This document shows, piece by piece, positions 5,971 through 14,440 of a DNA stretch of 15,467 nucleotides. Source of the DNA: an uncultured Prevotellaceae bacterium (GTDB lineage Bacteria > Bacteroidota > Bacteroidia > Bacteroidales > Bacteroidaceae); assembly GCA_947306845.1 (NCBI GenBank), contig CAMZHP010000045.1:1-15467 (forward strand), in the 5' to 3' direction. The notes under the pieces were generated by a model. That model saw nothing but the letters and a program-made list of their open reading frames with translations. It did not search any database and had not been told where the DNA came from. A program made the position numbers and the translations under genes. Each line of letters opens with the position of its first letter. Position 1 is the stretch's first letter.

Positions 5971-7480
5971 GCACCTTAATGGCTCGGCGAAGTCGCCGAA
6001 GTGTCTCCTCACGGCCAAGGAAGGCAGAGATGTCGAACATGCCCGGACCTTTGCCGATGCCCACCAATGCCAGTCGGAAAGCATTCATCACATCGCCCAG
6101 TTTGTAACCTTTGGCATCAATCCAGGCACGCACCTCACGCTCCTGATTCTCCAGGGAGAAATCGTCGAGTGACTCCAGCAAGGTGGCCAACTCGCCCATC
6201 ACTTGTGCAGAGTCCTCTTTCCAGCGCTTGCGCACCGTCTTCTCGTCATAGCTGGTGGGCGGAACAAAGAAGAATGAGCACAAGGGCCAAAGCTCCTTCA
6301 CAAAGTTGACACGGTCCTTCATCATCGACACTACCTGGATGATGCGGGAAAGAGGCTCCTCCACTCCGTTGCCGGCAACGATGGGGGCAAACAGGTTGGC
6401 GATTTCCTCGTCGCTCTTGTTGAGCATGTACTCATGGTTGAACCAGATGCATTTCTGATAGTCGAAGCGGGCACCAGATTTGGAGCATTTAGACAGGTCG
6501 AAGAGACCCACCAGCTTGTCGAGGGAGAATACCTCCTGCTCTGTGCCGGGATTCCATCCCAGAAGTGCGAGGAAGTTGATGATCGCCTCAGGGAAATAGC
6601 CGCTCTCGCGGTATCCGCTTGACACATCACCGGTTTTCGGGTCATGCCACTCCAATGGGAACACGGGGAACCCAAGACGGTCGCCGTCGCGCTTTGACAG
6701 TTTTCCCTTTCCCTCAGGTTTGAGCAGCAGAGGCAAGTGGGCAAAGCGAGGCATCGTGTCCTCCCATCCTAGGGCACGGTAGAGCAATACATGAAGAGGA
6801 GAACTGGGCAGCCATTCCTCACCACGGATCACATGGGTAATCTCCATCAGGTGGTCGTCGACAATGTTGGCGAGATGGTAGGTGGGCAGGTCGTCCGCGC
6901 TTTTGTAGAGTACTTTGTCATCGACCACATCGCTCATGATGCACACGTCGCCGCGGATGATGTCGTCGATATGCACAGCCTCACCAGGGATGACCTTGAA
7001 ACGCACCACATATTGCGTGCCGTCGTCGATAAGGGCATCCACCTCCTCGCGGGGTAGGGTCAGCGAATTGCGCATCATTCCGCGTGTGCGGGCATCGTAT
7101 TGGAAATTGGGAATCTCAGCACGCTTGGCTTCCAGTTCCTCTGGGGTGTCAAAGGCAATGTATGCCTTGCCGTCCTCAAGCAACTGGTCGACATAGCGGC
7201 GATAAATCTTGCGCCGCTCGCTCTGGCGATAGGGGCCGTAGTTGCCACCGATGGATACTCCCTCATCAAACTTGATGCCGAGCCATCTGAATGACTCAAG
7301 GATATACTCCTCGGCACCGGGAACAAGACGGGTGGAGTCGGTGTCCTCGATGCGGAGAATCAGACTGCCGCCGTGCTGCTTGGCAAAAAGATAGTTGTAC
7401 AGGGCAGTACGGACACCGCCGATATGTAATGGTCCGGTAGGACTGGGTGCAAAACGCACCCTCACTTTTCTCTCTTCCAT
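5963..7480 (-). CDS. gltX: GltX, glutamyl-tRNA synthetase
   Basis: This class I aminoacyl-tRNA synthetase charges tRNA-Glu in the cytoplasm. The product has 505 residues, the size usual for Bacteroidota. The N-terminal Rossmann domain carries the HIGH-type signature in [13 protein letters not shown] (HIGG at 19-22), followed by RIEDTD (43-48) and the second signature KLSKRDG (260-266). The C-terminal anticodon-binding part ends near [10 protein letters not shown] (465-474). The open frame extends up to 7696, but that stretch covers the promoter and lacks family similarity, so the start was placed at the ATG at 7480, directly before [16 protein letters not shown] Bacteroidota -7 box lies about 24 bases upstream. 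waaA follows on the same strand. Confidence 0.96.
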   Translation of the reverse strand: MEERKVRVRFAPSPTGPLHIGGVRTALYNYLFAKQHGGSLILRIEDTDSTRLVPGAEEYILESFRWLGIKFDEGVSIGGNYGPYRQSERRKIYRRYVDQLLEDGKAYIAFDTPEELEAKRAEIPNFQYDARTRGMMRNSLTLPREEVDALIDDGTQYVVRFKVIPGEAVHIDDIIRGDVCIMSDVVDDKVLYKSADDLPTYHLANIVDDHLMEITHVIRGEEWLPSSPLHVLLYRALGWEDTMPRFAHLPLLLKPEGKGKLSKRDGDRLGFPVFPLEWHDPKTGDVSSGYRESGYFPEAIINFLALLGWNPGTEQEVFSLDKLVGLFDLSKCSKSGARFDYQKCIWFNHEYMLNKSDEEIANLFAPIVAGNGVEEPLSRIIQVVSMMKDRVNFVKELWPLCSFFFVPPTSYDEKTVRKRWKEDSAQVMGELATLLESLDDFSLENQEREVRAWIDAKGYKLGDVMNAFRLALVGIGKGPGMFDISAFLGREETLRRLRRAIKVLG

Positions 7481-7503
7481 GATAGTATGATTGATTTTTC
7501 GTG

Positions 7504-7511
7504 CAAAATTA
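7504..7511 (-). promoter_or_regulatory. gltX promoter -7 box
   Basis: TAATTTTG on the minus strand (7511-7504) matches TAnnTTTG and would start transcription about 20 bases before the gltX ATG. No clear TTTG is present at the usual -33 distance; the best candidate is a TTTC 22 bases away. Confidence 0.6.
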
Positions 7512-7553
7512 ATGCTTTTTTTCCGTATTAGTGGAAATATCAGATTTTTTTCG

Positions 7554-7561
7554 TATTTTCG
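7554..7561 (+). promoter_or_regulatory. Weak candidate -7 box for the HD-domain gene
   Basis: TATTTTCG at 7554-7561 resembles TAnnTTTG with one mismatch and sits 28 bases before the ATG at 7590. I see no convincing -33 box. It is the best promoter candidate in the divergent gltX/HD-gene spacer on this strand. Confidence 0.35.
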
Positions 7562-7589
7562 CCACATCAAACGCCAGAAGAACTGCAAG

Positions 7590-9650
7590 ATGAATTTGTT
7601 CAGCATCGATAAAAACCGATCTTTACTGTCATGGGCAACAGTTGTCGTACTCGTCGTGGCAACTACTTCCATTATCGTCTGGGCATTGCCGCGCAAGCCT
7701 GGAACAGAGTATGTGTATGATATTGGAAAACCTTGGACTTATGACATGCTCATCTCCGACATAGAATTCCCTGTGCTCAAAAGTGAGGAGATGCTGCGAA
7801 AGGATTCTGTCGAAATACGAAAGTCCTATAGATATTCTTACCAAAAAGATCCGTCTATCGGCAACAAGGCGATAGAGGATTTCAACAATGCTGTGGCACA
7901 GGATACCACGGGAGTGCTGAAGGAATATCAGTCCTCCATTGTCAGGATCCTGCATTCCATCTATGACAGAGGCATTCTGAGTGAGGAGGAGCGGTCCAAG
8001 GTGATGGACAATTACTCCGATACCATCTCTGTCTATGTGGGCAAAGAGGGCATCAGCGAATGTGTCAGGGACTTGCCCAGGGTGACCGATGTCTATGGCA
8101 GGCTTTTCCTTGATGATGAAATCTCACAGCACAAGGAGGAACTGGAGAGGTTCAACCTGAATAATTATGTGAAGCCCAATCTGGTGGATGAGAAGGAGGT
8201 CAATGAGGTAGGCATCAGAGAGCTCATGCTTGACATCGCACCAAGCGTGGGAGTGGTGAGCGTGAACGAGAGAATAGTCGACAAGGGTGAGATGGTCACT
8301 GCGGAAACTTACCAGAAGATCAAGTCGTATGAGCAGAAGAAGAATGAGACGAAGAAAAACGACCAGGTAAGCATGCGCAATGTGCTCATTGGTCAGATTA
8401 TCCATGTTTTCGTCTTTGTGCTTCTTTATACTATTTATCTGATGTCATTTCGCAATGACTTCTTCAAGAAGCCACGCAAATTGCTGATGCTCTACCTGAT
8501 GATCACACTCTTCACCCTGATGGTTTCATTCATGGTGAGGAGGATGTTGCTTAGCGTCTATATCATTCCGTTTGCCATTGTCCCTATGATCACGCGGGTG
8601 TTCCTCGATTCAAGGACGGCATTCATGACTCATGTCACCACCATCCTCATCGCGTCGGTGGCATTGGAAGGACAATATGAATTTGTCATTATCGAGTTGG
8701 CTGCAGGACTGGCTGCCATATACACGCTGGGCGACATGTCGAGAAGAGCACACCTGTTCAATGCCGCCATCACTGCAACCTTGTCCGCTTTCATCATTTA
8801 CTATGCTATCGGTGTCATACAGACCAGGAATCTGGGAGTGCTCGACGACAGCAGGTTCTTCCATCTTGCCGTCAGCGGAATCTGCCTCCTCCTAGCCTAC
8901 CCACTCATGTATATCATCGAAAAATTCTTCGGTTTCTTGTCAAAAATCACATTCTTTGAATTGTCTGACACCAACCAACCTTTGCTGAGGATGCTCAGTG
9001 AAAAGGCTCCGGGCACTTTCGCCCATTCCACCACGGTGGGCAATCTGGCTGCGGAGATAGCCCGGCGCATCGGTGCAGACCAGCTGCTCGTCAGAACCGG
9101 AGCACTCTACCATGATATTGGTAAAATGGACAATCCCGCGTTCTTTATTGAAAATCAGGCAGGATTCAGCCCGCACAGCAGACTCACGGAGAAGGAAAGT
9201 GCGAAGGTTATCATCGGGCATGTCATCAGTGGCCAGCGGCTGGCAGAGAAATACAACCTGCCAGATGTTATCAAAGGGTTTATTCTCACCCATCACGGCA
9301 AAGGAATGGCCAATTTCTTCTATGTCAAGTACAAGAATGCTCACCCTGACGAAGAAGTGGATACCGGTATCTTCTCCTATCCCGGCCCCAATCCTGAGAC
9401 CAAGGAGCAGGCTATCCTTATGATGGCCGACTCAGTGGAGGCGGCGTCCAAGTCACTTGATGAGTATACCGACGAGACCATCAGCAAAATGGTCAACGAA
9501 CTGATTGACAGACAAGTGAAGGAGGGATTTTTCCGCGAATGCCCCATCACCTTCCGTGACATCGCCGTGGCCAAACAGGTGCTCATCGACAGGCTGAAGA
9601 GCATCTACCATACACGTATCAAATATCCAGAGGAGAAAAAGACAGAATAA
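7590..9650 (+). CDS. Membrane HD-domain phosphohydrolase, 7TMR-HD / PgpH-like
   Basis: This 686-residue protein combines an N-terminal membrane segment (about 11-33), a large extracytoplasmic region (about 40-265) resembling 7TMR-HDED domains, seven predicted membrane helices between about 267 and 443, and a cytoplasmic HD domain. In the HD domain, H479 in [15 protein letters not shown] (508-512), HHGKG (568-572) and D614 in MMADSVE are the expected metal ligands. The architecture matches PgpH, a c-di-AMP phosphodiesterase of Gram-positive bacteria; the same activity in Bacteroidota is inferred. The start was set at the ATG at 7590 because the open frame further upstream (to 7491) runs through the promoter region. 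It is followed by a strong inverted repeat. Confidence 0.88.
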   Translation: MNLFSIDKNRSLLSWATVVVLVVATTSIIVWALPRKPGTEYVYDIGKPWTYDMLISDIEFPVLKSEEMLRKDSVEIRKSYRYSYQKDPSIGNKAIEDFNNAVAQDTTGVLKEYQSSIVRILHSIYDRGILSEEERSKVMDNYSDTISVYVGKEGISECVRDLPRVTDVYGRLFLDDEISQHKEELERFNLNNYVKPNLVDEKEVNEVGIRELMLDIAPSVGVVSVNERIVDKGEMVTAETYQKIKSYEQKKNETKKNDQVSMRNVLIGQIIHVFVFVLLYTIYLMSFRNDFFKKPRKLLMLYLMITLFTLMVSFMVRRMLLSVYIIPFAIVPMITRVFLDSRTAFMTHVTTILIASVALEGQYEFVIIELAAGLAAIYTLGDMSRRAHLFNAAITATLSAFIIYYAIGVIQTRNLGVLDDSRFFHLAVSGICLLLAYPLMYIIEKFFGFLSKITFFELSDTNQPLLRMLSEKAPGTFAHSTTVGNLAAEIARRIGADQLLVRTGALYHDIGKMDNPAFFIENQAGFSPHSRLTEKESAKVIIGHVISGQRLAEKYNLPDVIKGFILTHHGKGMANFFYVKYKNAHPDEEVDTGIFSYPGPNPETKEQAILMMADSVEAASKSLDEYTDETISKMVNELIDRQVKEGFFRECPITFRDIAVAKQVLIDRLKSIYHTRIKYPEEKKTE

Positions 9651-9679
9651 ACGGCTGTTTGCGCACACAATTGAAGCGT

Positions 9680-9715
9680 TTTTCTTGCACAAATCTGTGT
9701 TTTTGTGCAAGAAAA
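9680..9715. terminator. Perfect 14-bp inverted repeat after the HD-domain gene, possible terminator
   Basis: TTTTCTTGCACAAA (9680-9693) and TTTGTGCAAGAAAA (9702-9715) form a perfect 14-bp stem with an 8-base loop, 30 bases after the stop codon. The position suits a terminator, but the right arm ends in AAAA and only CATATAATTTTT follows, so the classic T-tract is poor. It could instead be an operator or an RNA-stability hairpin ahead of the fadL-like promoter. Confidence 0.5.
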
Positions 9716-9780
9716 CATATAATTTTTGTTAATGTAAGTTAACGGAATAATGCCTTTTCGGAAATTGCGAACAATCTTTT

Positions 9781-9788
9781 TACCTTTG
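9781..9788 (+). promoter_or_regulatory. Promoter -7 box of the FadL-like gene
   Basis: TACCTTTG at 9781-9788 matches TAnnTTTG and lies 17 bases before the ATG at 9806. About 20 bases upstream is a TTTTCG (9755-9760), a weak -33 box. Two small dyads, GTTAA/TTAAC (9728-9743) and ATTG/CAAT (9765-9776), lie around the promoter, but nothing shows they are operators. Confidence 0.65.
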
Positions 9789-9805
9789 CAAACAATTTTC
9801 AACCA

Positions 9806-11464
9806 ATGAAGTTTAAAATGTGTAAAAAGAGATGGTTCGGAATGGCAATGGCCATTCTTGTTTTTAGGACAGCATTCGCAGGTGGTATTCTCACCAACAC
9901 CAATCAGAGTATTTATTTTCTTCGCAATCCTGCACGTGACGCAGCCATAGGTTTGGATGGTGTGTATTCCAATCCGGCTGGTGTGGCGTTTCTCAATGAC
10001 GGATGGCACCTGGGTTTCAACTGGCAGTATGCACACCAGACGCGTAGCATCACTTCGCAGAGTCCACTCTATACCCTAGGATTAAAGAACAACGGAAAAG
10101 ACACCAAAACCTTTGAAGGTGTGGCCAACGCACCTTTCATCCCATCGCTGCAGGCAGCATATAACAAAGGAAAATGGAGCTTCCAGTTCAATTTCTCTGT
10201 ACCAGGTGGTGGAGGCAAGTGTGAGTTCAGTGATGGACTCGGTTCGTTTGAAACTGTTGTTGGTGCCATTGCCAACCGCCTGATGTATGTTTCCAATGCC
10301 CTGAACTCACAGATCTCCTCACTGGGCGTCGGCGTTCCTTCTGTTACAGGATATGATGTGGATGGATACATGAAAGGAAAGCAGTATTATTTCGGAGTTC
10401 AGTTGGGAACAGCTTATAAACTGAACGAGCATCTCTCTGTTTATGGCGGACTGCGCTTACTTTACGGCAGTGCCTCGTATGAGGCCCGTCTGAACAACAT
10501 CCGTGTGATGAACGGAAACAGTGGACTCTCGCTGCCCGAATATTTTGAGGGAGTCATCAAGGGCGTCTCTGATGCCAAGTCGGTGTTGTCTGGACTCCAT
10601 GCCCAGGTGGAGGATGGTATCACACAGTATGTGAACGGCTATATGGCAGCGGGCATGACCCGTGAGCAGGCCATGCAAACACCTGAGGTACAGTCGCTCA
10701 CTCAGAAGGGACAGCAATTGCAGGCTGCCGGACAGCAGTTGGAGGGAGTCGGTGACGAGGTGGTGGCCAGCGCAGAGACTCTCGCTCCTTATTCAAATGG
10801 TGTCAACCTGAAATCCGACCAATCAGGATGGGGCATCGCTCCCGTTATCGGCATTGACTTCAAGACTGGTGCATTTAATTTGGCTGCCAAATATGAATTC
10901 AAGACCCGCATGCGTATGAAGAACAACTCATCGCTGAAGGAGGCCACCGTCATCGCTGCTACCAACAAGTTTGTGAATGGTACGGAGGTGCCGGAGGATG
11001 CACCCGCCCTGCTCTCCGTAGGTGCACAGTGGTCGGTTACTCCCGATGTCAGACTCAACCTGGGTTATCATCATTTCTTTGATACCGACGCCCATTGGTA
11101 TCAGCATTCTGAGAAATTGCTTGATGGCGGCACTAATGAATACCTGGCCGGCGCAGAGTGGGACATCACGAAGAAATGGCAGGTGAGCGGCGGCGCTCAG
11201 CTCACACGCTATCAGTTGACGGATGACTATATGAATGATATGTCATTTGTCGTCAACTCATGGTCGTTTGGCGTGGGAGTGGGCTATCAGGTCAGCGACA
11301 AGGTGAAGCTCAATGCCGCTTATTTCCAGACCAACTACAGCGACTATGACAAGGTCACCCCAAAGCGTACCATGGCAGGAATGGGCCTCACCATGCCTGA
11401 GCAGAAGGAATCGTTCACACGTACCAACCGTGTGCTCGGCTTGGGTGTGGAAGTGAATTTCTAA
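9806..11464 (+). CDS. OmpP1/FadL/TodX family outer-membrane transport protein
   Basis: FadL-type proteins are 14-stranded outer-membrane beta-barrels with an N-terminal plug that let hydrophobic compounds such as fatty acids cross. The 552-residue product begins with a signal peptide (about 1-25, cleavage likely after AFA), followed by the plug-region signature NPARDAAIGLDGVYSNPAG (41-59). Alternating beta-strand patterns fill about 60-235 and 336-552, and the chain ends in NF, the terminal aromatic expected for barrel assembly. Between them, residues about 245-330 are Gln/Glu/Ala-rich and predicted helical, unlike a barrel. The true substrate is unknown. It has its own promoter and a convergent neighbour begins 12 bases beyond its stop. 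Confidence 0.87.
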   Translation: MKFKMCKKRWFGMAMAILVFRTAFAGGILTNTNQSIYFLRNPARDAAIGLDGVYSNPAGVAFLNDGWHLGFNWQYAHQTRSITSQSPLYTLGLKNNGKDTKTFEGVANAPFIPSLQAAYNKGKWSFQFNFSVPGGGGKCEFSDGLGSFETVVGAIANRLMYVSNALNSQISSLGVGVPSVTGYDVDGYMKGKQYYFGVQLGTAYKLNEHLSVYGGLRLLYGSASYEARLNNIRVMNGNSGLSLPEYFEGVIKGVSDAKSVLSGLHAQVEDGITQYVNGYMAAGMTREQAMQTPEVQSLTQKGQQLQAAGQQLEGVGDEVVASAETLAPYSNGVNLKSDQSGWGIAPVIGIDFKTGAFNLAAKYEFKTRMRMKNNSSLKEATVIAATNKFVNGTEVPEDAPALLSVGAQWSVTPDVRLNLGYHHFFDTDAHWYQHSEKLLDGGTNEYLAGAEWDITKKWQVSGGAQLTRYQLTDDYMNDMSFVVNSWSFGVGVGYQVSDKVKLNAAYFQTNYSDYDKVTPKRTMAGMGLTMPEQKESFTRTNRVLGLGVEVNF

Positions 11465-11475
11465 AACAGCCGACC

Positions 11476-11877
11476 TTACTCTTCAGAGGGGCTGATACGC
11501 CTGCGGATACTTCTGATCTTGTCTGCCCGGGCCAATGAGTAGATGCCGCTGTTGCGGTCGATGATTTCGAAGAGTGTCAGGGCGCGTTCCAGCAGAGTGT
11601 TGCAAATGGGGTATGCACGCCATTCTGCCTCGGCGTAATAAAGTTCGGCAAGCATCTCCATCCGCTGGTAACGCTGCTCTTCTGGGTAGTGCAGCGTGAT
11701 GTGGTCGATGGCTTCCTCGGGAGTCGCATTCTGGTAGAATTCATACGAACCCAGATATTGGCAGTACATCTCATGGATGGCCTTGCTACGGTCTTCGATC
11801 TCCTTTTTTTCAAGAGCCTTTGCCAGGGCGGCGAAGAATTCGCGGATGACGCGGATAAAATAGTCTTGCTGTATCAT
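11476..11877 (-). CDS. Small helical protein, DUF6483-like
   Basis: The 133-residue product has no signal peptide or membrane segment and looks entirely helical. The N-terminal MIQQDYFIRVIREFFAALAKALEKKE resembles the start of DUF6483 proteins, which have no known function; I am only moderately sure of the match. The remainder (EAIDHITLHY, RMEMLAELYYAEAEWR) looks like short helical-hairpin repeats. It starts 10 bases after the helicase stop on the same strand, so the two are probably co-transcribed. The 11 bases between its stop and the convergent fadL-like stop hold no terminator. Confidence 0.7.
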   Translation of the reverse strand: MIQQDYFIRVIREFFAALAKALEKKEIEDRSKAIHEMYCQYLGSYEFYQNATPEEAIDHITLHYPEEQRYQRMEMLAELYYAEAEWRAYPICNTLLERALTLFEIIDRNSGIYSLARADKIRSIRRRISPSEE

Positions 11878-11887
11878 GTCTGACGGC

Positions 11888-13774
11888 TTATTCTGTAGAT
11901 GATGCGGATGTCACGTGTTGGTATAGCTTTCTGTAAAAGGGATGATGGCTCATGGTCGATGCGTCGCCGATGATGATGAGTTTCATTCGTGCCCGGGTGA
12001 TGGCCACGTTCATTCGGCGCAGGTCACGCAGAAACCCGATCTGCCCTTCTTTGTTGGACCTGACAAGTGAGATGATGATGATGTCGCGCTCTTGTCCCTG
12101 GAAGCCATCGACGGTGTTGATGCTGATCAGATGGCGGAAGGGCTTGAAGGGCGTATGGTGTCCTACGAGTTTGCGCAGCAATTGCACCTGTGCACGGTAG
12201 GGAGAGATGATGCCCACATCGATGCGCTCATCAAGGATGCGCTGTCGGCCAATTTTTCCAAAATAGTTTTCGAGTGTGGTGACGGTGAGTGCCGCCTCCT
12301 CACGGTTGATGCGTCCGAAGGTTTCGCCGATGAATTCTTCCTGGCTGTCCAGGTCGGATGTGTCGGTCCATGTCATCGGATGGTCGTAATCGAGGATGCC
12401 TCGGTGCCGGATTTGCGGGGCACTCTCCACCTGTCCTCCGTAGAAATAGTCGGATGAGAACCGCATGATCTGTTCATTCATGCGGTATTGCACCCGCAGC
12501 ATGGTCACCAACTCTGGCTTGTTGTCAACGATGCGCTCCATGAGGGTTTTTGCCAGACCACCCCTGAGTGCTGCCAAGCTCTTCACGGTAGGTGGCAGTT
12601 GGCAGTGGTCGCCGGCAAAGATGACACGGGTAGCCTTGCGGATGGCTATCCAGCAGGCGGCCTCAAGGGCTTGGGCAGCCTCATCGATGAAAAGTGTGGC
12701 ATAATGCTGTCCGTCGAGCAGTCGGTTGGCGGTGCCGGCAAGAGTAGAGGCGATGACACGAGCCTCGCCAAAGAGTTGGCTTTGAATGCGAATCTCCAGT
12801 TCGGTGGCACGCGACTGAAGGCGGTCCATCGCTTGGTGGTAATTGTTTTTTCTGGGCCGTTGCTGCCGCAGTTGGCGGATGGTCTTCCGGATGCTCCACA
12901 ACTCAGGATAGTCGGGATGGGCTTCAAAGCGCCGTTCATAGGTGAACGACAGCATCTTGTCGTTGACACGGGTGGGGTTGCCGATGCGCAACACATGTAT
13001 GCCGCGGTCGGTCAGCTGTTCAGAGATCCAGTCGACGGCCATGTTGCTTTGGGCGCAGACCAGCACCTGACTCTCACGTCTCAGGGTCTCGCTGATGGCT
13101 TCCACAAGGGTGGTGGTTTTGCCTGTGCCAGGAGGTCCGTGCACCACCATGACATCTTTCGCCCTCAGCACCTCATTGACTGCCTGCTCCTGAGTGGGGT
13201 TGAGCCATGGGAAGCGGACGGGAGCAAACGAGAATGTGGATGCGGGCGCGTGTGAGTAGAAAAGGTCGCGCAGGTGGGCAAGGCGGTTGCCCTTGGCTTG
13301 CATCACCCGGTCGAGTGCCTCGAACATCAGTCGGTAGGTGGTTTCGTCGAAAAACAATTGCACGCCAATGTTGTCACCATTCTGCACCTCCGTGACTATC
13401 GCCATGTCGCTGACAATCACCACCATGCGGTTGCCGTCGGCATAGTTGACCACACAAGTTTGCTTGAAATATTTGATGGAAGTGCCGCCTTTCCCGTCTT
13501 CGGTTATGCGGAAAAAGCAAACCGGCCTTCCATATTCGAAATTGTGCTCGATATCAGTATCTTGCGTGCGGTGCACCTCCAACACCAATTGGTTGAGTGA
13601 GTTGTAGTAGGATGTTCCACCCCGGATGGGATACCAGGCATCACCACGCTTCACCTTGCGCTGCAGGCCTATGGCTTCTGTCTGGCGGCGGTAGGCTTCG
13701 CGCTCAGTGGCGTATTCTATCTCGAGCAGCAGGCGCTGCTGCCGGAGTGACTGTATGGCTTGGCTGTCGGGCAT
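11888..13774 (-). CDS. Superfamily 1 DNA/RNA helicase (AAA_11/AAA_12, IGHMBP2/Upf1-like)
   Basis: This is a 628-residue ATP-dependent helicase of the Upf1-like group, with the motifs in the expected order: LNPTQEQAV (Q motif, 191-199), Walker A GPPGTGKTT (213-221), DEAAQALE (motif II, 364-371), GDHCQLPPT (motif III, 388-396), VQYRMNEQI (motif IV, 428-436), VDGFQGQERD (motif V, 555-564) and RRMNVAITRAR (motif VI, 586-596). The N-terminal 190 residues contain a coiled-coil-like stretch (about 5-40) and a beta-rich domain, as in IGHMBP2-type helicases. It starts at the ATG at 13774, 45 bases after yiiX. The cellular substrate (DNA repair or RNA) is not evident. Confidence 0.93.
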   Translation of the reverse strand: MPDSQAIQSLRQQRLLLEIEYATEREAYRRQTEAIGLQRKVKRGDAWYPIRGGTSYYNSLNQLVLEVHRTQDTDIEHNFEYGRPVCFFRITEDGKGGTSIKYFKQTCVVNYADGNRMVVIVSDMAIVTEVQNGDNIGVQLFFDETTYRLMFEALDRVMQAKGNRLAHLRDLFYSHAPASTFSFAPVRFPWLNPTQEQAVNEVLRAKDVMVVHGPPGTGKTTTLVEAISETLRRESQVLVCAQSNMAVDWISEQLTDRGIHVLRIGNPTRVNDKMLSFTYERRFEAHPDYPELWSIRKTIRQLRQQRPRKNNYHQAMDRLQSRATELEIRIQSQLFGEARVIASTLAGTANRLLDGQHYATLFIDEAAQALEAACWIAIRKATRVIFAGDHCQLPPTVKSLAALRGGLAKTLMERIVDNKPELVTMLRVQYRMNEQIMRFSSDYFYGGQVESAPQIRHRGILDYDHPMTWTDTSDLDSQEEFIGETFGRINREEAALTVTTLENYFGKIGRQRILDERIDVGIISPYRAQVQLLRKLVGHHTPFKPFRHLISINTVDGFQGQERDIIIISLVRSNKEGQIGFLRDLRRMNVAITRARMKLIIIGDASTMSHHPFYRKLYQHVTSASSTE

Positions 13775-13795
13775 GAATAGTGGGGTATGGTCTAT

Positions 13796-13822
13796 GTCCG
13801 ATTCGTCCGACTTGTCCGACTA
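13796..13822. repeat. 9-bp tandem array of TCGGAC at the yiiX stop codon
   Basis: Three units GTCCGATTC, GTCCGACTT and GTCCGACTA run without a break across 13796-13822. Read on the minus strand they are nnn TCG GAC, and the first triplet is the TAG stop of the amidase gene (13822-13820). It occupies most of the 45-bp gap to the helicase. The layout, a hexamer plus a variable triplet with the stop in the first unit, is the same as for the TCTAGA arrays near prmC, although the hexamer differs. Confidence 0.9.
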
Positions 13823-14440
13823 TTCGAAGGCATAGATGGGTTGGAGATATGATGAATGGTAAATATCGGAAGGCAACCAGCAGATACAGCTCATGCCTGG
13901 CAGGGAAAAGGAATGGGTGGGAGGACCGGTGAGGTCGATTCCAGCCTTGTGATAGCAGTCCATCACCAGTTCGGTGCAGTAGAGGCGTGTGGTGTCTGTA
14001 TGGTCGTATTTGTGGTCGAAGAGCAACCTTTGGCGGTAGTATTCAACAGCTGCGCTGGCGGCGCATTGTGCAGCGACGGAATCTGCGGGTCTGCATACCT
14101 CTCCAAGTGAGGCGTTGCGTGTGGAGAAGAATTTGGCAGCAGTCTCCATCTTCACCCGGTCGGGATCACCCTCATAGTCAGGTTCTCCGGGAACGGCATG
14201 GATGACCATGGCGATGCCAGCAGAATCGGTCACGATGCCGATATGGGAGAAGCGTCCTCCGTGGTCGGCCATCATAACGGCATGGCTTGTCACCCCTGTG
14301 CCTCTGCGGAACACCAGGTCTCCAGGGCGCAGGTGACAGGTGTCAGGGAGAAGAGATCGTTCTTCCTCGACAGCCTTTTCGGAGCATCCTGTCATGAGGG
14401 GTGCAAGGGTCAGTATCAGGTAAATGAAGTTTTTTCTCAT
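13820..14440 (-). CDS. YiiX/C92-type permuted papain-like amidase, lipoprotein
   Basis: The 206-residue product begins with a lipoprotein signal (residues 1-18, lipobox LMTGC with C19 as lipidated residue). It carries the permuted NlpC/P60-like fold of the YiiX/YaeF group: RPGDLVFRRG (38-47), SHIGIV (65-70) with presumed catalytic H66, and YCTELV (154-159) with presumed nucleophile C155 and E157. Such enzymes are thought to cleave amide bonds in lipids or peptidoglycan-related molecules; the substrate is unknown. The open frame extends to 14476, but the ATG at 14440 gives the best signal peptide and overlaps the upstream stop as ATGA. Glu residues close behind C19 (SEKAVEEEE) could suit a Bacteroidota surface-export signal, which is inference. 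Confidence 0.85.
   Translation of the reverse strand: MRKNFIYLILTLAPLMTGCSEKAVEEERSLLPDTCHLRPGDLVFRRGTGVTSHAVMMADHGGRFSHIGIVTDSAGIAMVIHAVPGEPDYEGDPDRVKMETAAKFFSTRNASLGEVCRPADSVAAQCAASAAVEYYRQRLLFDHKYDHTDTTRLYCTELVMDCYHKAGIDLTGPPTHSFSLPGMSCICWLPSDIYHSSYLQPIYAFE

Noticed and set aside
7491..7589. N-terminal extension of the HD-domain protein
   Set aside because: It overlaps the gltX promoter, and the ATG at 7590 gives a normal short cytoplasmic start ahead of the first membrane helix.
7481..7696. N-terminal extension of GltX on the minus strand
   Set aside because: It crosses the gltX promoter and the start of the divergent HD-domain gene; GltX homologues begin just before the [13 protein letters not shown] motif.
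12488..13255. 255-residue plus-strand frame opposite the helicase
   Set aside because: It is antisense to conserved helicase motifs and has no family features of its own.
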